From contig NC_063265.1 of NCBI RefSeq assembly GCF_019578655.1, positions 19,516,285 to 19,580,284 on the forward strand: a stretch of 64,000 nucleotides of DNA, in the 5' to 3' direction. The number at the start of each line of letters is the position of its first letter. Positions within the stretch are counted from its first letter, which is position 1. Source of the stretch: Ricinus communis. Taxonomy: Eukaryota > Streptophyta > Magnoliopsida > Malpighiales > Euphorbiaceae. This document shows, one piece after another, positions 41,067 through 51,345 of this stretch. The translations under genes and the position numbers were made by a program. The notes under the pieces were generated by a model. That model did not search any database. It was not told the DNA's origin and saw only the letters and a program-made list of their open reading frames with translations.

Positions 41067-43765
41067 ACTATGCAATAATTAAAATAAAAGGTATTTTATG
41101 GTGGAACTCAAAATAATTTGTAATTCCAAAATTAAGTAAATAGAAATTAATCATAGATATTAATATTTACATTAACTAATAAAGGATATTATTTAATTAT
41201 TAAATTAACAACTAAAAAAGAAAATTAATTTATCAAAATTGGACGAAAAAAAATAATGATTTTAGCCTTAAAATCAATATGAGCTTGTTAGTTCATTGCT
41301 TTCACCACTTAGAATGCTTCCCCCTTTGTTAATAACGGGACGCTAACTCTGTGGAACAACTCATCTCATATTATCGCGCACATCACATTTCTTTCAGACA
41401 CTTTCTATTATTCGTAAGAGGATTAATAAATTCTAAATTATACAACAAGAAAAATTATTTATTTATATTCGCTATAAAAATCAAATCTCATCTAATACAT
41501 ATATAAATAGATTTATACCGGAACAATCGCTTTTGTCGTTAATTAGTCATTTCCTTAGCATCTTTTGGAAAATGATGACAGAATATTGCCTTCATCATCC
41601 GTTCCTAATTAATGCAGCCTATATTCCGATTGACTGATCCTTTTCCAACCAGTCCGGTGAGTCTTTCCCTTCTGGCCCGTACAGCCCACCAAAATTCTGC
41701 AACCATTTTAATTCATTTTCTCTGCAAAGGCTCCTTGGCAACCGAAAACATTGCATTGCAAAACCAGGAATAGCAGTCACCACTGCTTTGGCTAATATTC
41801 TTTCTCAACCTCTGAGAGTTGGACCACCCATTTCGCAATGTTGTTACATTTAGTTTTCTTTAAAAGGGTGCAAATTTATTTTTTATTTTATAGAAAATTT
41901 TTATTTTTTTCTAACTTAACACACTAGCATGCTAATTATATTTAATATTGAAATTTAATTTTGATCGAAATATTTTTTTAAAAAAGTAAAGTTATGTGCA
42001 TAATTTTATTTTAAAAACTTTCACTTTTTTCTTTCATGAAGCCCTTAAAAGTTTTTCAAAATAATCAATATAAAATCTTTTAACTTTTCAATTTTGTCCA
42101 TTTGAGTTTGTTATTTTGCTATTATGTTAATTATTCCAAATCATTAGAAATATATGTTGTCTACCAAAACATTTTATTTTTACAAAAAAAAAAGTTTTAT
42201 AATCCCATTCAAGAATTTAAAACAATTAATATATCATATATATGTAATATATATTCTTAATTTCAAAATATCAAATCAATTCCATAAGCCAAACCAAACA
42301 CACATCAATAATTGACCAAAATATATGTTTCAAATGTGGACTTGCTTTTGGTACTTTGTGAATTATTGAAGTACTCATGTCTCCCCCTCCTCCTTCCTAG
42401 TTCCTACTCTTACAAACAATTTATTTTATTTTATTTTATTGAACAAAAAATGAAAAATAATTTTGTTTTATTTATTTTCCAATGGGGACTCTAATTAAAT
42501 GGGTAAGGATTATGGCATCTCCTAGACAAGTAGGGACAACTGTTGTCTGTGACAGTCATAGGCTGACCACCACCATATACTATTGAGTCATTCTAGCATG
42601 TAGCTGGTATATTTTTTATACATGTATGTGTAACCTGCTACAGTGGATAAACCAAATACAATCTTTTAACCTGTTAGATTAAGCTATCAAGCTCTGATGA
42701 ATTCCCCTCCCATCTTTTTCTTATTTTTGTTACCTATTTAATAAGTAGCTGGTAATAAAAATTTAAAATTTAATAGGTATAACTTAGACCCAATGCATAC
42801 TAGAAAAAAGCCATTATAATATGAAAGCCAAATATAATTAAAGAACTTATATGTTTATAAGAATCTTACTTCTAAATAGGCTTTTGGTTAAAAAGAAAAA
42901 GAAAAGTATAGACAACATCATATTCAAAGATGCCTTGGCAACATCTTGCTCATGATTATGGAGAAGAATTGCATACAACAATGAGACTATTCCATGCATA
43001 TATTCATTACATTCAATATGAAGAATTGATGTCAATTTTTAGCCTAAGAAAAGTTTCAGGCAGAGAAAGCCCAAGAAAGAAAAAACTAATGATTGTAATT
43101 AACTTTATTTTCTGCTACTTTTTACACTATTTTTTCCACATAATTCCATATTTAATTAAAACTTTAGGGTTGGATTTAATATTAATATACAAAAAAAAAA
43201 AAAGAACCATCGATTAAGGCAGGAATTATGGATTTATTTTATAGACACGTGGAGTACAACTATATGTTGCATGCATTGCCATTGTGGCATTACTTTACCT
43301 CAGTTAAGGGGTCTAATGATTCTGAATCACATTACTTGGGATACACTTGAAAAACAATTTGGTGGGTCTCAAGGTTTTGTAAATTCGACCCTAAACTTCT
43401 CGTTATTACTTAAGACTCCTGCACAGGAATCCGTACAGAAAAATCTTATTTTATACGAAGGGGGTTTTACAATGAAAGAAAAAAATATGAAAATTATTAT
43501 TAGCTTTTCTTAAAATAATTTTTTATTTCTTATAAATTTTAGTAACTACAATAAAAATAAAACAACTATAATGAAAAGGATATTAAGTCAAAGTTTATTA
43601 TGTTTTTGTTGAACTCATTGTTATAGTATTTTGAGTTAAAATCATATGGAATATACTTGTTTATCAAGGGATAGTAGCACCTAAGTTAATCCAAGTAGAC
43701 TGACAGAATTATATGAAATGGGATGACTTATTGCTTTATGATTTTGGTAAGCCACAATTTAAATG

Positions 43766-43801
<36 letters not shown>

Positions 43802-44629
43802 GGTAAAATACTTATTTAAGAATTTTAAAATAGCTACAGTACTCTCTTAAAAAATTTAATATAATTAAATATATCCAAAATTTATACTAAAAATATTAAT
43901 TAAATTAAAATAAATTCTTACCAACTCATTTATCCCTTCTTAAATTATAATTTAAACTTTTTAATTAGGCAAAAAGGCCATCTAAAGTCATGGGAAAATC
44001 AATAGGTGTCATTATAGCATCATTAGTGGCAGCTCTAGTTAAATATTATTGACTGCATGGACAAAAAGAAAAAAGGAAAAAGCTTTTAGAAGAGGTGCAT
44101 GCTACTAAAGCACAACCCTCCAACTATTAAATGCTAAAAAAGAATACAAAAGAAAGGCTAAAATGCAAGGTAGAGACATCATATATACTATATTATAAAC
44201 AACAATAACAGTAATAATGTTATTTTGTTAATCTTTTGGAACAATCACAAAAAGGATAATGTGTATGTCCTCAGCCTCATTATGCAGTCTCCAGCACAGT
44301 CAAATATTGCGGTTTAATGTTTTCTATCTGCTTAACCTTTTCCTACCCATCATCTAAAATGCAAGGGTTTAAATCCTATCAATTTTCTTTATCATATTAG
44401 ATAAGTGTAAAATTTAAAATTGATCTTATTATGGTGTTTTATAGACCGGTCCTGCATATGTTTATAATAAGTGTGATGTTTATATAGTTTTTTTTTCTAC
44501 TAATATGTACTAACCATATTTATATTTCTGGAATAAAAAAAAAAAAACCTTACACAAAAAATGGAAAAAGAAAAAGTTTGAATATCGATAGAGCTTATAT
44601 TTGTAAAAATGAAGCAAGGACACAGCAAA
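41067..44629. other. AT-rich spacer, no gene recognised
   Basis: Contains a TTTTA pentanucleotide run near 42420 and a TA run at 43769-43798. Small frames at 42930-43217 and 43271-43513 have no recognisable domain or family match and are probably chance ORFs. Confidence 0.45.
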
Positions 44630-44669
44630 GTTGAGATGGCCGAGTTGGTCTAAGGCGCCAGATTAAGGT

Positions 44670-44702
<33 letters not shown>

Positions 44703-44710
44703 TCTCAACA
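44630..44710 (+). tRNA. tRNA-Leu (anticodon AAG)
   Basis: The 7-bp acceptor stem GTTGAGA pairs perfectly with TCTCAAC (44703-44709) and is followed by an A discriminator. The A box (TGGCCGAGTTGG-type), anticodon stem CCAGA/TCTGG with loop TTAAGGT, a short type-II variable arm (CCGAAAGGGC), and B box GGTTCAAATCC in a GTGGG/CCCAC stem are all intact. The anticodon AAG reads CUU leucine codons. The length of 81 nt and long variable arm fit a class II tRNA. There is no intron. A CAA motif occurs just upstream (CAGCAAAG), as in plant tRNA genes. The first run of four T lies about 20 bases downstream. Cytosolic nuclear type. Confidence 0.95.
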
Positions 44711-45138
44711 TCCCAAACTTTAGCTCATAAAAAGAAGATTTTAAAATTATGTGAATGTATAAACGTCTTATAGTTAAGTATAAAATCTCTATTTCAATTT
44801 ATAAGAGATTTGTTTAACTTTATCTTTATTATTATATAAATAAAAGTAAGAATACAAAAACTTGATATTATTTTTTAAACCCGTTAAGAGTTCAAACTGA
44901 GCTTGAAAAAACAAAATACTATTTAGACAAGCTTGAAGGAATTAAAAAACAAGTCAAATCTGAATCAAGCTCTAACCATTCAGATTGTTTTATACTCCTA
45001 TTTTTGAGTTAATTTACCCTATTGAAATAAAAATAAAATTACTAACTTTGCCGAAATAAAACTAGAATTAATTAATTTCATTTATATAAATTAAGATTTT
45101 TTTTTGAATTTTTATAACTTAAGATTTAGTAATTATAC
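44711..45138. other. AT-rich spacer downstream of tRNA-Leu
   Basis: No gene seen. It grades into the flank of the duplicated retrotransposon region starting near 45139. Confidence 0.5.
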
Positions 45139-45297
45139 CAAGTTTTAAACTTAATAGGATTATAAATGAAATCAATCTATCATTTATACTACTCTCTTTA
45201 TCCAATTTTGATAGGTTGTTATAGTCCGAATCTATATGAATTACTTATCCAATAATTGAAAGCGGGGTTGAGCCTACCTACATGGCCTAACAATTAA

Positions 45298-45752
45298 CCC
45301 CTAGTTATTAGTAGTAATTCATTTAGACTCTTATAGTCTATTTGGTTCACGGATTCATAATCCTAGGCTTAATTAATCCATAAGATTCTTTATATTAAGC
45401 ATTGCTTGATATAGTATGTTAATCCATAGGATTAATTAATCATATTTTTGTAATCCTATGTTTGGTGGAATTGTTTAACTAGATAAATAAATTTTTATAA
45501 TAATTAAATTACTGAAACATTATTGCCCTAGGTATTAGTAGTAATTCATTTAGATTTTTATAGTCTATTTGGTTTACAGATTCATAATCCTAAGCTTAGT
45601 TAAACCATAAGATTTTTTACATTAAACATTGCTTGATATAGTATGTTAATCCATAGAATTAATTAACCCTATTTTTGTAATCCTATGTTTGGTAGAATTG
45701 TTTAACTAGATAAATAAATTTTTATAATAATTAAATTACTGAAACATCATTT
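45298..45752. repeat. Tandem duplication, 2 x 227 bp, spanning an insertion boundary
   Basis: The unit CCCTAG..ATTAGTAGTAATTC...ACTGAAACAT recurs exactly 227 bp later (45307 versus 45534; 45511 versus 45738). Each unit contains about 36 bases of LTR-A sequence followed by the left end of the Tourist-like element. Confidence 0.85.
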
Positions 45753-46163
45753 GTCCTATATATAAAATTTGTATCTCCTAATTTTTCTCTTTTTTTTTTT
45801 CTCTCAAAACGTCTTCTAAGTTTATTCATCAACTTTTGGCTTGAATTGCCATTTTTTGCTCTAAGACATAACGATATAAGCATAGGAAAATGTGAGATAA
45901 ATTAAAAAATTAAAATCATTTTAAGAAAATAAAATAAAAGCTCAAGGCTATTTTAGGGATCAAAGTTTTATTAATTATGGATTAGTAATCCCGCTAGATA
46001 TAGCTTACTAAAGACATGGGGGCTTAGTTTTAGATAAAACTTATCTCATAGGTTAGCTAAGTCATTGGGATTGTTAAGTTCAACCTTTAGTATATGTACA
46101 AAACATAGTGTTATTTACTAATATTATGACTTAGTTAAGCAATTTCATGTACCAAACGGACTG
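45334..46163. mobile_element. Tourist/Harbinger-like miniature element nested in LTR-A
   Basis: Termini are imperfect inverted repeats: AGTCTATTTGGTTCA at the left and, on the minus strand, AGTCCGTTTGGTACA at the right. It is flanked by TTA on both sides (45331-45333 and 46164-46166), the target duplication typical of PIF/Harbinger-type miniature elements. LTR-B and LTR-C in the same window read ACTCTTATAAG / ACTTTTATAAG without the insert, giving the empty site. The 830-bp length includes one extra 227-bp tandem copy of the left end, so the original element was about 600 bp. No ORF. A TTATA 5-bp duplication is an alternative reading. Confidence 0.7.
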
Positions 46164-46332
46164 TTATAAGCACATTAAATGTATATTCACTTTCCTGTAT
46201 GGAACAGGTTGTCCTCGACTTAAAGCTCTGACGTCCTCGTCCTCGTCAGATCATCGAGTTTTAAATAAGATAGGATTATAAAAGAGATTAATCTATCATT
46301 TATACTACTTATTCCATCCAACTTTTATAGAT

Positions 46333-47045
46333 TGTTGCAGCTCGAGCCTGCATGAATTACTAATCCAACAACTTGAGACGGGGTTGGGTTTGCCTATATG
46401 GCATAAAAGTCAACCCCTAAGTATTAGTAATAACTCATTTAGACTCTTATAAGTACATCAAACACACACAATCACTTTTTTATGTGGAACGGGTTATTAC
46501 AAACTCTCCTACTCAAAGCTATAACATCCTCATCGAAGTCAGACGGTAGTCCAATAGTCTAGAATCATAGCGGGGCAGACGAGTCATGGATTTTAGAGAT
46601 GGCTTGTATGGATTTTAGAGGTGGCTCCCATCGACTTTTTATGATGTAGCATTTAGCTCCACACAATACTTAGTTCCATATTCGACTGGTAAGTCACTCT
46701 AATAACACTTTTTTATACCCTAAATCTAAGTGTGATAGTTGTATTTCCTCAAGAACTAGTCTAAAGATAATACAATACCTCGATCATATTATCAAAAATT
46801 TTAAATCAAACTAGGCACACTCTCAACTAATCACATATTCTTCCTAATTAATCTGGCAACCTAAGCTCTAATACCATTTGTTAAAGCCCAAACCTGCATG
46901 AATTATTGACCCAACAACTAGAGGCAGGACTGGACCTACCTACATGGCCTAAAAGTCAACCCATAAGTATTAGTAGTAACTCATTTAGACTTTTATAAGC
47001 ATATTACATGCACAATTACTTTCCTACGTGGGACGGGTTGTTACA
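46333..47045 (-). mobile_element. TRIM: miniature LTR retrotransposon (713 bp)
   Basis: LTR-B (46333-46501, 169 bp) and LTR-C (46879-47045, 167 bp) are direct repeats; read on the minus strand both begin TGTAA and end ACA (TTTAACA for LTR-C). On that strand LTR-C is followed after two bases by TGGTATTAGAGCTTAG, a primer binding site matching the 3' end of initiator Met-tRNA with one mismatch, so the element runs on the minus strand. A purine-rich GAGTAGGAGAG precedes LTR-B as the polypurine tract. The internal domain is 377 bp without coding capacity. Flanks are TAGAT (46328-46332) and TAGGT (47046-47050), a 5-bp target duplication with one difference. This fits the terminal-repeat-in-miniature class, which depends on proteins from other elements. 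Confidence 0.85.
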
Positions 47046-47896
47046 TAGGTCATTTTCAATTTTAATAAGAATTAAGAAATGTAGGTTTTCTCAATTGATA
47101 TATTTTTTTTTATCATTTTCTTACTAAAATACTCTTAACAGACTTTCTAACATTGCATAATCATCCAAATATAGTGAACATGACAACTCATTTATAATTT
47201 TAATTCATAAAAAAAGAAATTTACGTTGAAGCACAAAAAAATACTTGTACTATAATATGCAATTTCAAATTCAAAAAGTAGAAATCAATAATAAATGTTG
47301 ACATTTATGTCAACACATTTCAAATTATTTAATCGTTAAACTAATAATTATAAAAAAAAATAATTTATATTTTTGAACAAACAAAAAAGAAAATAGCATA
47401 TTTAAATCAGACGAAAAGAAGCAGCAATCAGTAAAATATCATCCTTTAATATCCATTCTATTCAACTTTGAAACAAACGCTTAACTAAATTATAATATTT
47501 TATTTTCAAGTTCGGATACTGTATAAAATTGTGCTTTTGCCATAATAATAATACATATATCTGTCATCAGAAAGGTGACACAAGTATTTAGTGATCAAGT
47601 TTTAGTTTTAGCTACAACAAAATCGTCGCTAAGGATTTTATTGGACGCTAAATGAGGACTTTAGCGATGGATGATATTATTATTAAAAGATTAAGAATTA
47701 TTAACTTAATAAATATTTTACCTGTATTATAAGAAATAATAATAAATAATCAACCTAATAAATTTTCTATTATTAGGATCTTACTACATTTGAAAATATA
47801 ACAATAGAAGGCAAATTAATAAAATCTTTAATATTTTAAGATCTATAATCAGTATTGGAATAAGATATCACATCTCAGTAAAATAAGTTAATGACA
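47046..47896. other. Repeat flank and AT-rich spacer
   Basis: 47046-47160 is a diverged copy of the repeat at 40526-41066, split by the TRIM insertion. Around 47600-47690 the sequence (GCTACAACAAAATCGTCGCTAAGG... TTAGCGATGG) resembles the subterminal repeats of plant CACTA-type elements, but no matching end was found. Confidence 0.4.
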
Positions 47897-48855
47897 GGGA
47901 CATTTATAAAAGTACGAGAAAACATGCTGAAAATTTTATTTTTATGGTATTTTTTTTTTAACATTTTTTTTTCAAAAAAGATTTTTTATGTTTTTTTTCA
48001 AAAAATTTTATTTATATAATTTTTTTAAAACTATTTTTTTTTTTGAATTACATTATAGTATCTTTTTGATAATTTGTTGGTATTCTTTTAGTATATTTTT
48101 GTTACCATCAAATATATTTTTAAATTTTATTTTAATTATTCTTTATATATTTTAAACTCTATTTGGTATATTTATATATATATATATATATCATCATATA
48201 TTTTTCGAAACACTCATTTTCATGTCATCAAAATATACTACTTGATATAAAAAATATGTAATATCATTTAATTAATGAATACAAAATATAAAGATATAAA
48301 ATACAAATGATAAATATACCTCATTTAGCTGATCTCACAGTAATATGAGTTTAAATTATATCCTATTGGTATTTTATAGGTATACTTTTAGTATTATTTT
48401 TCGGACGAAATTCTAAAAGGTAAATTCATAATAATACAAGTTAAAATAAATAAATTTTCGATATCTTTTAAGTATACTTTTAATTTTTTATTTCTAATGA
48501 AATTATAAAAAAATTAAAAGATCTAAAATAAAAACTGAATTTATAACAATACAAAATAAAAATAATATTCTTTCAGTATCTTATATGTATACTTTTAGTA
48601 TCCCTTTTCTGACGAAATTCTGAGAAAATAAAAAAGATATAAAATAAAAGCTAAAATCACAATAATACAAATTTAAAAAAAAAAAAATCCTTTTAGGCAT
48701 CTTGTAGATATACTTTTAGTATTTTTTTCTGATAAAATTTTGAAAAAAAAAAACGTAAAAGAAAAATATTTTTTAAAAAAACCAATAAATATATTCTTCT
48801 TTTAACTGTAAAATAATTTTCAAAATACGGTGCACCATGAAAATTCTTTTTAACT
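47897..48855. mobile_element. Left arm of a long inverted repeat (foldback/Mutator-like)
   Basis: This arm is homologous, in inverted orientation, to 53285-54099. Good landmarks, compared with the reverse complement of the right arm: AAAGTTTTATTTTTAC-like near the outer end, TTTTCATGTCATCAAAA-TA (about 48220), AAATATGTAATATCATTTA, then several internal subrepeats of ATACTTTTAGTAT...CTGATAAAATTTTGA...ATAATACAAGTTAAAATAA. The internal subrepeats resemble the long subterminal structure of Mutator-like or foldback elements. Confidence 0.65.
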
Positions 48856-49191
48856 ATATGTCAAAATTATAATTGAACACAATCTGAACTTAGCTTATAT
48901 ATAGATGATGATTTTTGTTTATCATGTTATTTATAGATAAAATTCATTTTATAAAAATAAATAATAATTTTTTTAAGAGATATAATCTTATTGGTTATGT
49001 ATAATAATCATTAGTTAACCATAAATAAAAACTAATTAATTTAAATACAATTGTTGAACCTTGAAAGTTATTAATCTTATTTTGATGGTTACAAATAATG
49101 AAGAATGACTAATTCTATGTTTGAGTGTTTATACGTAAGGAAAGAAAATTGGTTCTTCTAAGACAGGGCAAATTCATGCATGTGAACTTTT

Positions 49192-49809
49192 ATTCACAGT
49201 CGTGAAACACTACTTTTTCAGGCATGAAGAGTTCTCGCCTCAAATAGCAAGAGGACAGTAGCGTTCACAACAATATACTTCTCAGTTTATTCACGTCCGT
49301 GAAAAAGAATTTTTTTCTTAAAAACAAAACACACCACAAACGAGTTCACGGAGAGAGTTTCCAACCTGTGAAGGAGATCTTCCCAACCGTGAAGAATAAT
49401 TCACGGCCGTGAAAAATGGTCTCCTCCCCAAAACTTAAAGAATCCTCAAAATAATTCACGGGAAATGAACAATTCACGGTCGTGAAAAATTGTCTCTTTC
49501 CTAAAACTTGAAGAGTCCTCAAAAAGATTTACGTGAAAGGTTTCCAAGCCATAAAGGTGGATTTCCAACTGTGAACAAGTCTTTTTATCTGTGAATCACG
49601 CCCGTGAATTTTGAAGACTCTCTAGATTTTCAAGAAATCACAAAAGTACTCAAGGCTAAAGTACCCAAGCTGTGAAATCAGAGCTCCAGCTGTGAAAGCA
49701 ACTTTCACGCCAGTGAAGAATTATTCACGGCTGTGACGGGTTTCAGCTTTTCCAATTTATTTTTCGCGCTAATAATTCACGACCGTGAAAGATTGTTCAT
49801 GCCCGTAAA
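49192..49809. repeat. Array of TTCACGGCCGTGAA-type palindromes in the LTR
   Basis: At least nine imperfect palindromes around the consensus TTCACGGCCGTGAA: near 49192, 49290, 49400, 49472, 49595, 49704, 49724, 49774 and 49796. Many extra half-sites (CCGTGAA, CTGTGAA) lie between them. They occupy the region upstream of the LTR TATA-like sequence. Confidence 0.8.
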
Positions 49810-49917
49810 GCTGCATTTATGACAGTTGCAAAAATGACCATTTTTACATAATGAGGGTGCAATGACTCTTTTCACTCAGAGTATTTAAACAACATTTCTA
49901 AGTATTCTAGGTCAAGC

Positions 49918-49918
<1 letters not shown>

Positions 49919-49956
<38 letters not shown>
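49919..49956. repeat. Poly-C run, 38 bases
   Basis: An uninterrupted run of C about 30 bases downstream of the LTR TATA-like motif. Its length may be inaccurate because such runs sequence and assemble poorly. Confidence 0.9.
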
Positions 49957-49959
<3 letters not shown>

Positions 49960-50931
49960 TTTTCATCTTTATACATTGCATTAAAGGTTCAAGCTTACGA
50001 TTGAATCTTTAGGTAGTTGAGTGTTCAATTTGTATTCAAAGCTCAAAAGATGAGATTCAGTATTTAGTAAGGAATTAAAAGCTCTTGTAATAAATATTAA
50101 AAAAAATCTTAGAGTGAGTTAGAGTGTGAGCCTAGAAAAACACTTGGGTTAGAGCCTTTGGAAAAAATATTTGGATTTGTTCTTAATCTTATAGAAGAAC
50201 ACAAATAAAGTTAGGTTTGTAATTCTATTTGATAGTGGAAATCTCAAGAGGATTCTTGATGAGCGGATGTAGGCAAAAGTTAGCCAAACCACTATAAATT
50301 CTTATTGTTGTGAGTTGTGCTTGATTTTCTATTTTTGGTTTAAAATTGTTTTTGCTTTTGTTTTCAATCAATTCATCCCCTCTTAGTTGCCTCTAAAATT
50401 ACAACAATCTTTAATAAATAATAATACATATTACAATAATTAAATTAATTATATAGTAATAAATAATAATTTTTCTTAAGAGATATAATTTTATTGGTTA
50501 ATATATAACTATCATTAATCACCAATAAATAAAAATTAATTAATGTAAATATAATATTTAATAAATAATAATATATATCACAATATAATTTACGATAATT
50601 AAATATTATGGTTTAATATTAATTTAAAACTTTACGTTAATCCACGATCTAAACCTTTTGGATATCCTTTCATTTGGAGTAAAGGAAAATTGAAAGAAAT
50701 CTTTTTATGAGTTAAACTTTTTTATTATGAAAATTCATTCATTTAAATAAGACTCTACCATAATCTTTATCTCACAATGTATTTTTATTGTAATTAATAT
50801 ATTATAAGTACTATTTTTATGTTTATTTTTTAAAAAATTATTAATTTTTCCCTCTCAAAGAAAAAGAATGGGAAAATATTTAAATAAAATAAAATAAAGA
50901 TAAAAATATAAAAAGATCATTAAAGCATCTC

Positions 50932-51345
50932 CAACAATGCTATTTATTTTAAAGAACATAATTTCTATAATAAAAAGTATTTTAAGACATATTTAAATAT
51001 AAAGAGTAAATATTTTATTTAAATTCAATGGACTCCTTATATTTTATTTTTAATTTCACTTTTGTTTCTATAAACATTAAATTTTTTATATTTTTTCCTT
51101 TTTAAAAAAAAAATTTATCAATAGAAAAATAAAAATTATAAATATCAATTAATTAAATGCTTAAAAATTTATAATGCATTCATTAAATATAATATAAAAA
51201 ATAAAATTTGGTCATCTATATGTAGAGAGCTAAATCAACTCTCTACTTTATATTTTTATTTTATAATATGACTATTTAAAATAAAAAAATTGACATATAC
51301 AAAAAATACTCTGAAAATATTATTAGACTGAAATACAAGTTTACC
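50932..51345. mobile_element. Possible MITE
   Basis: Begins with GCATCTCCAACAATGCTATTT, a start seen in many plant miniature elements. The right side, AAATATTATTAGACTG, is a weak inverted counterpart. The interior is AT-rich, with the pair GAGAGCTAAATC/AACTCTCTAC in the middle. Ends and target duplication are not resolved. Confidence 0.3.

Larger units (their letters stand above)
45139..46256 (-). mobile_element. Partial tandem duplicate of TRIM: flank, LTR-A and internal fragment
   Basis: The stretch AGTTTTAAA...ATCATTTATACTACT (45141-45216) is repeated at 46257-46332. It leads into LTR-A (45217-45333 plus 46167-about 46212), which is homologous to the two LTRs of the intact TRIM downstream and preceded by TAGGT. 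LTR-A is split by a nested insertion and has lost its terminal TACA. It is followed by about 44 bases matching the first internal bases next to LTR-B (AAAGCTCTGACGTCCTCGTC versus AAAGCTATAACATCCTCATC). So flank, LTR and part of the internal domain were tandemly duplicated. Confidence 0.75.
49052..50403 (+). mobile_element. Solo LTR of a Copia-like retrotransposon (1352 bp)
   Basis: Starts TGTTGAACCTTG and ends AAAATTACA, bounded by a perfect 5-bp target duplication ACAAT (49047-49051 and 50404-50408). There is no primer site, coding domain or second LTR next to it, so it is a solo LTR left by recombination. Its left end (TTATTAATCTTATTTTGATG) and right end (CCACTATAAATTCTT ... TTCATCCCCTCTTAG) resemble LTRs of plant Copia elements. 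A TATA-like TATTTAAA lies at 49882-49889. Upstream of it is a dense set of TTCACGNCCGTGAA palindromes; downstream is a run of 38 C. Copia assignment is from memory of end motifs and is less certain than the LTR call itself. Confidence 0.8.
48952..50610. repeat. Tandem duplicated AT-rich segment, one copy split by a solo LTR
   Basis: The block AATAAATAATAATTTTT-TTAAGAGATATAAT...AAACTAATTAATTTAAATACAAT is found at 48952-49051, continuing at 50409 as CTTTAATAAATAATAATACA. It is repeated without interruption at about 50457-50610. The second copy is an internal empty site for the LTR insertion. Confidence 0.75.

Noticed and set aside
43271..43513. 80-aa ORF
   Set aside because: No domain or splice context; surrounded by AT-rich spacer.
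49192..49809. CRISPR-like array
   Set aside because: Units are imperfect palindromes with irregular spacing inside a plant LTR; no fixed repeat-spacer period and no cas genes.
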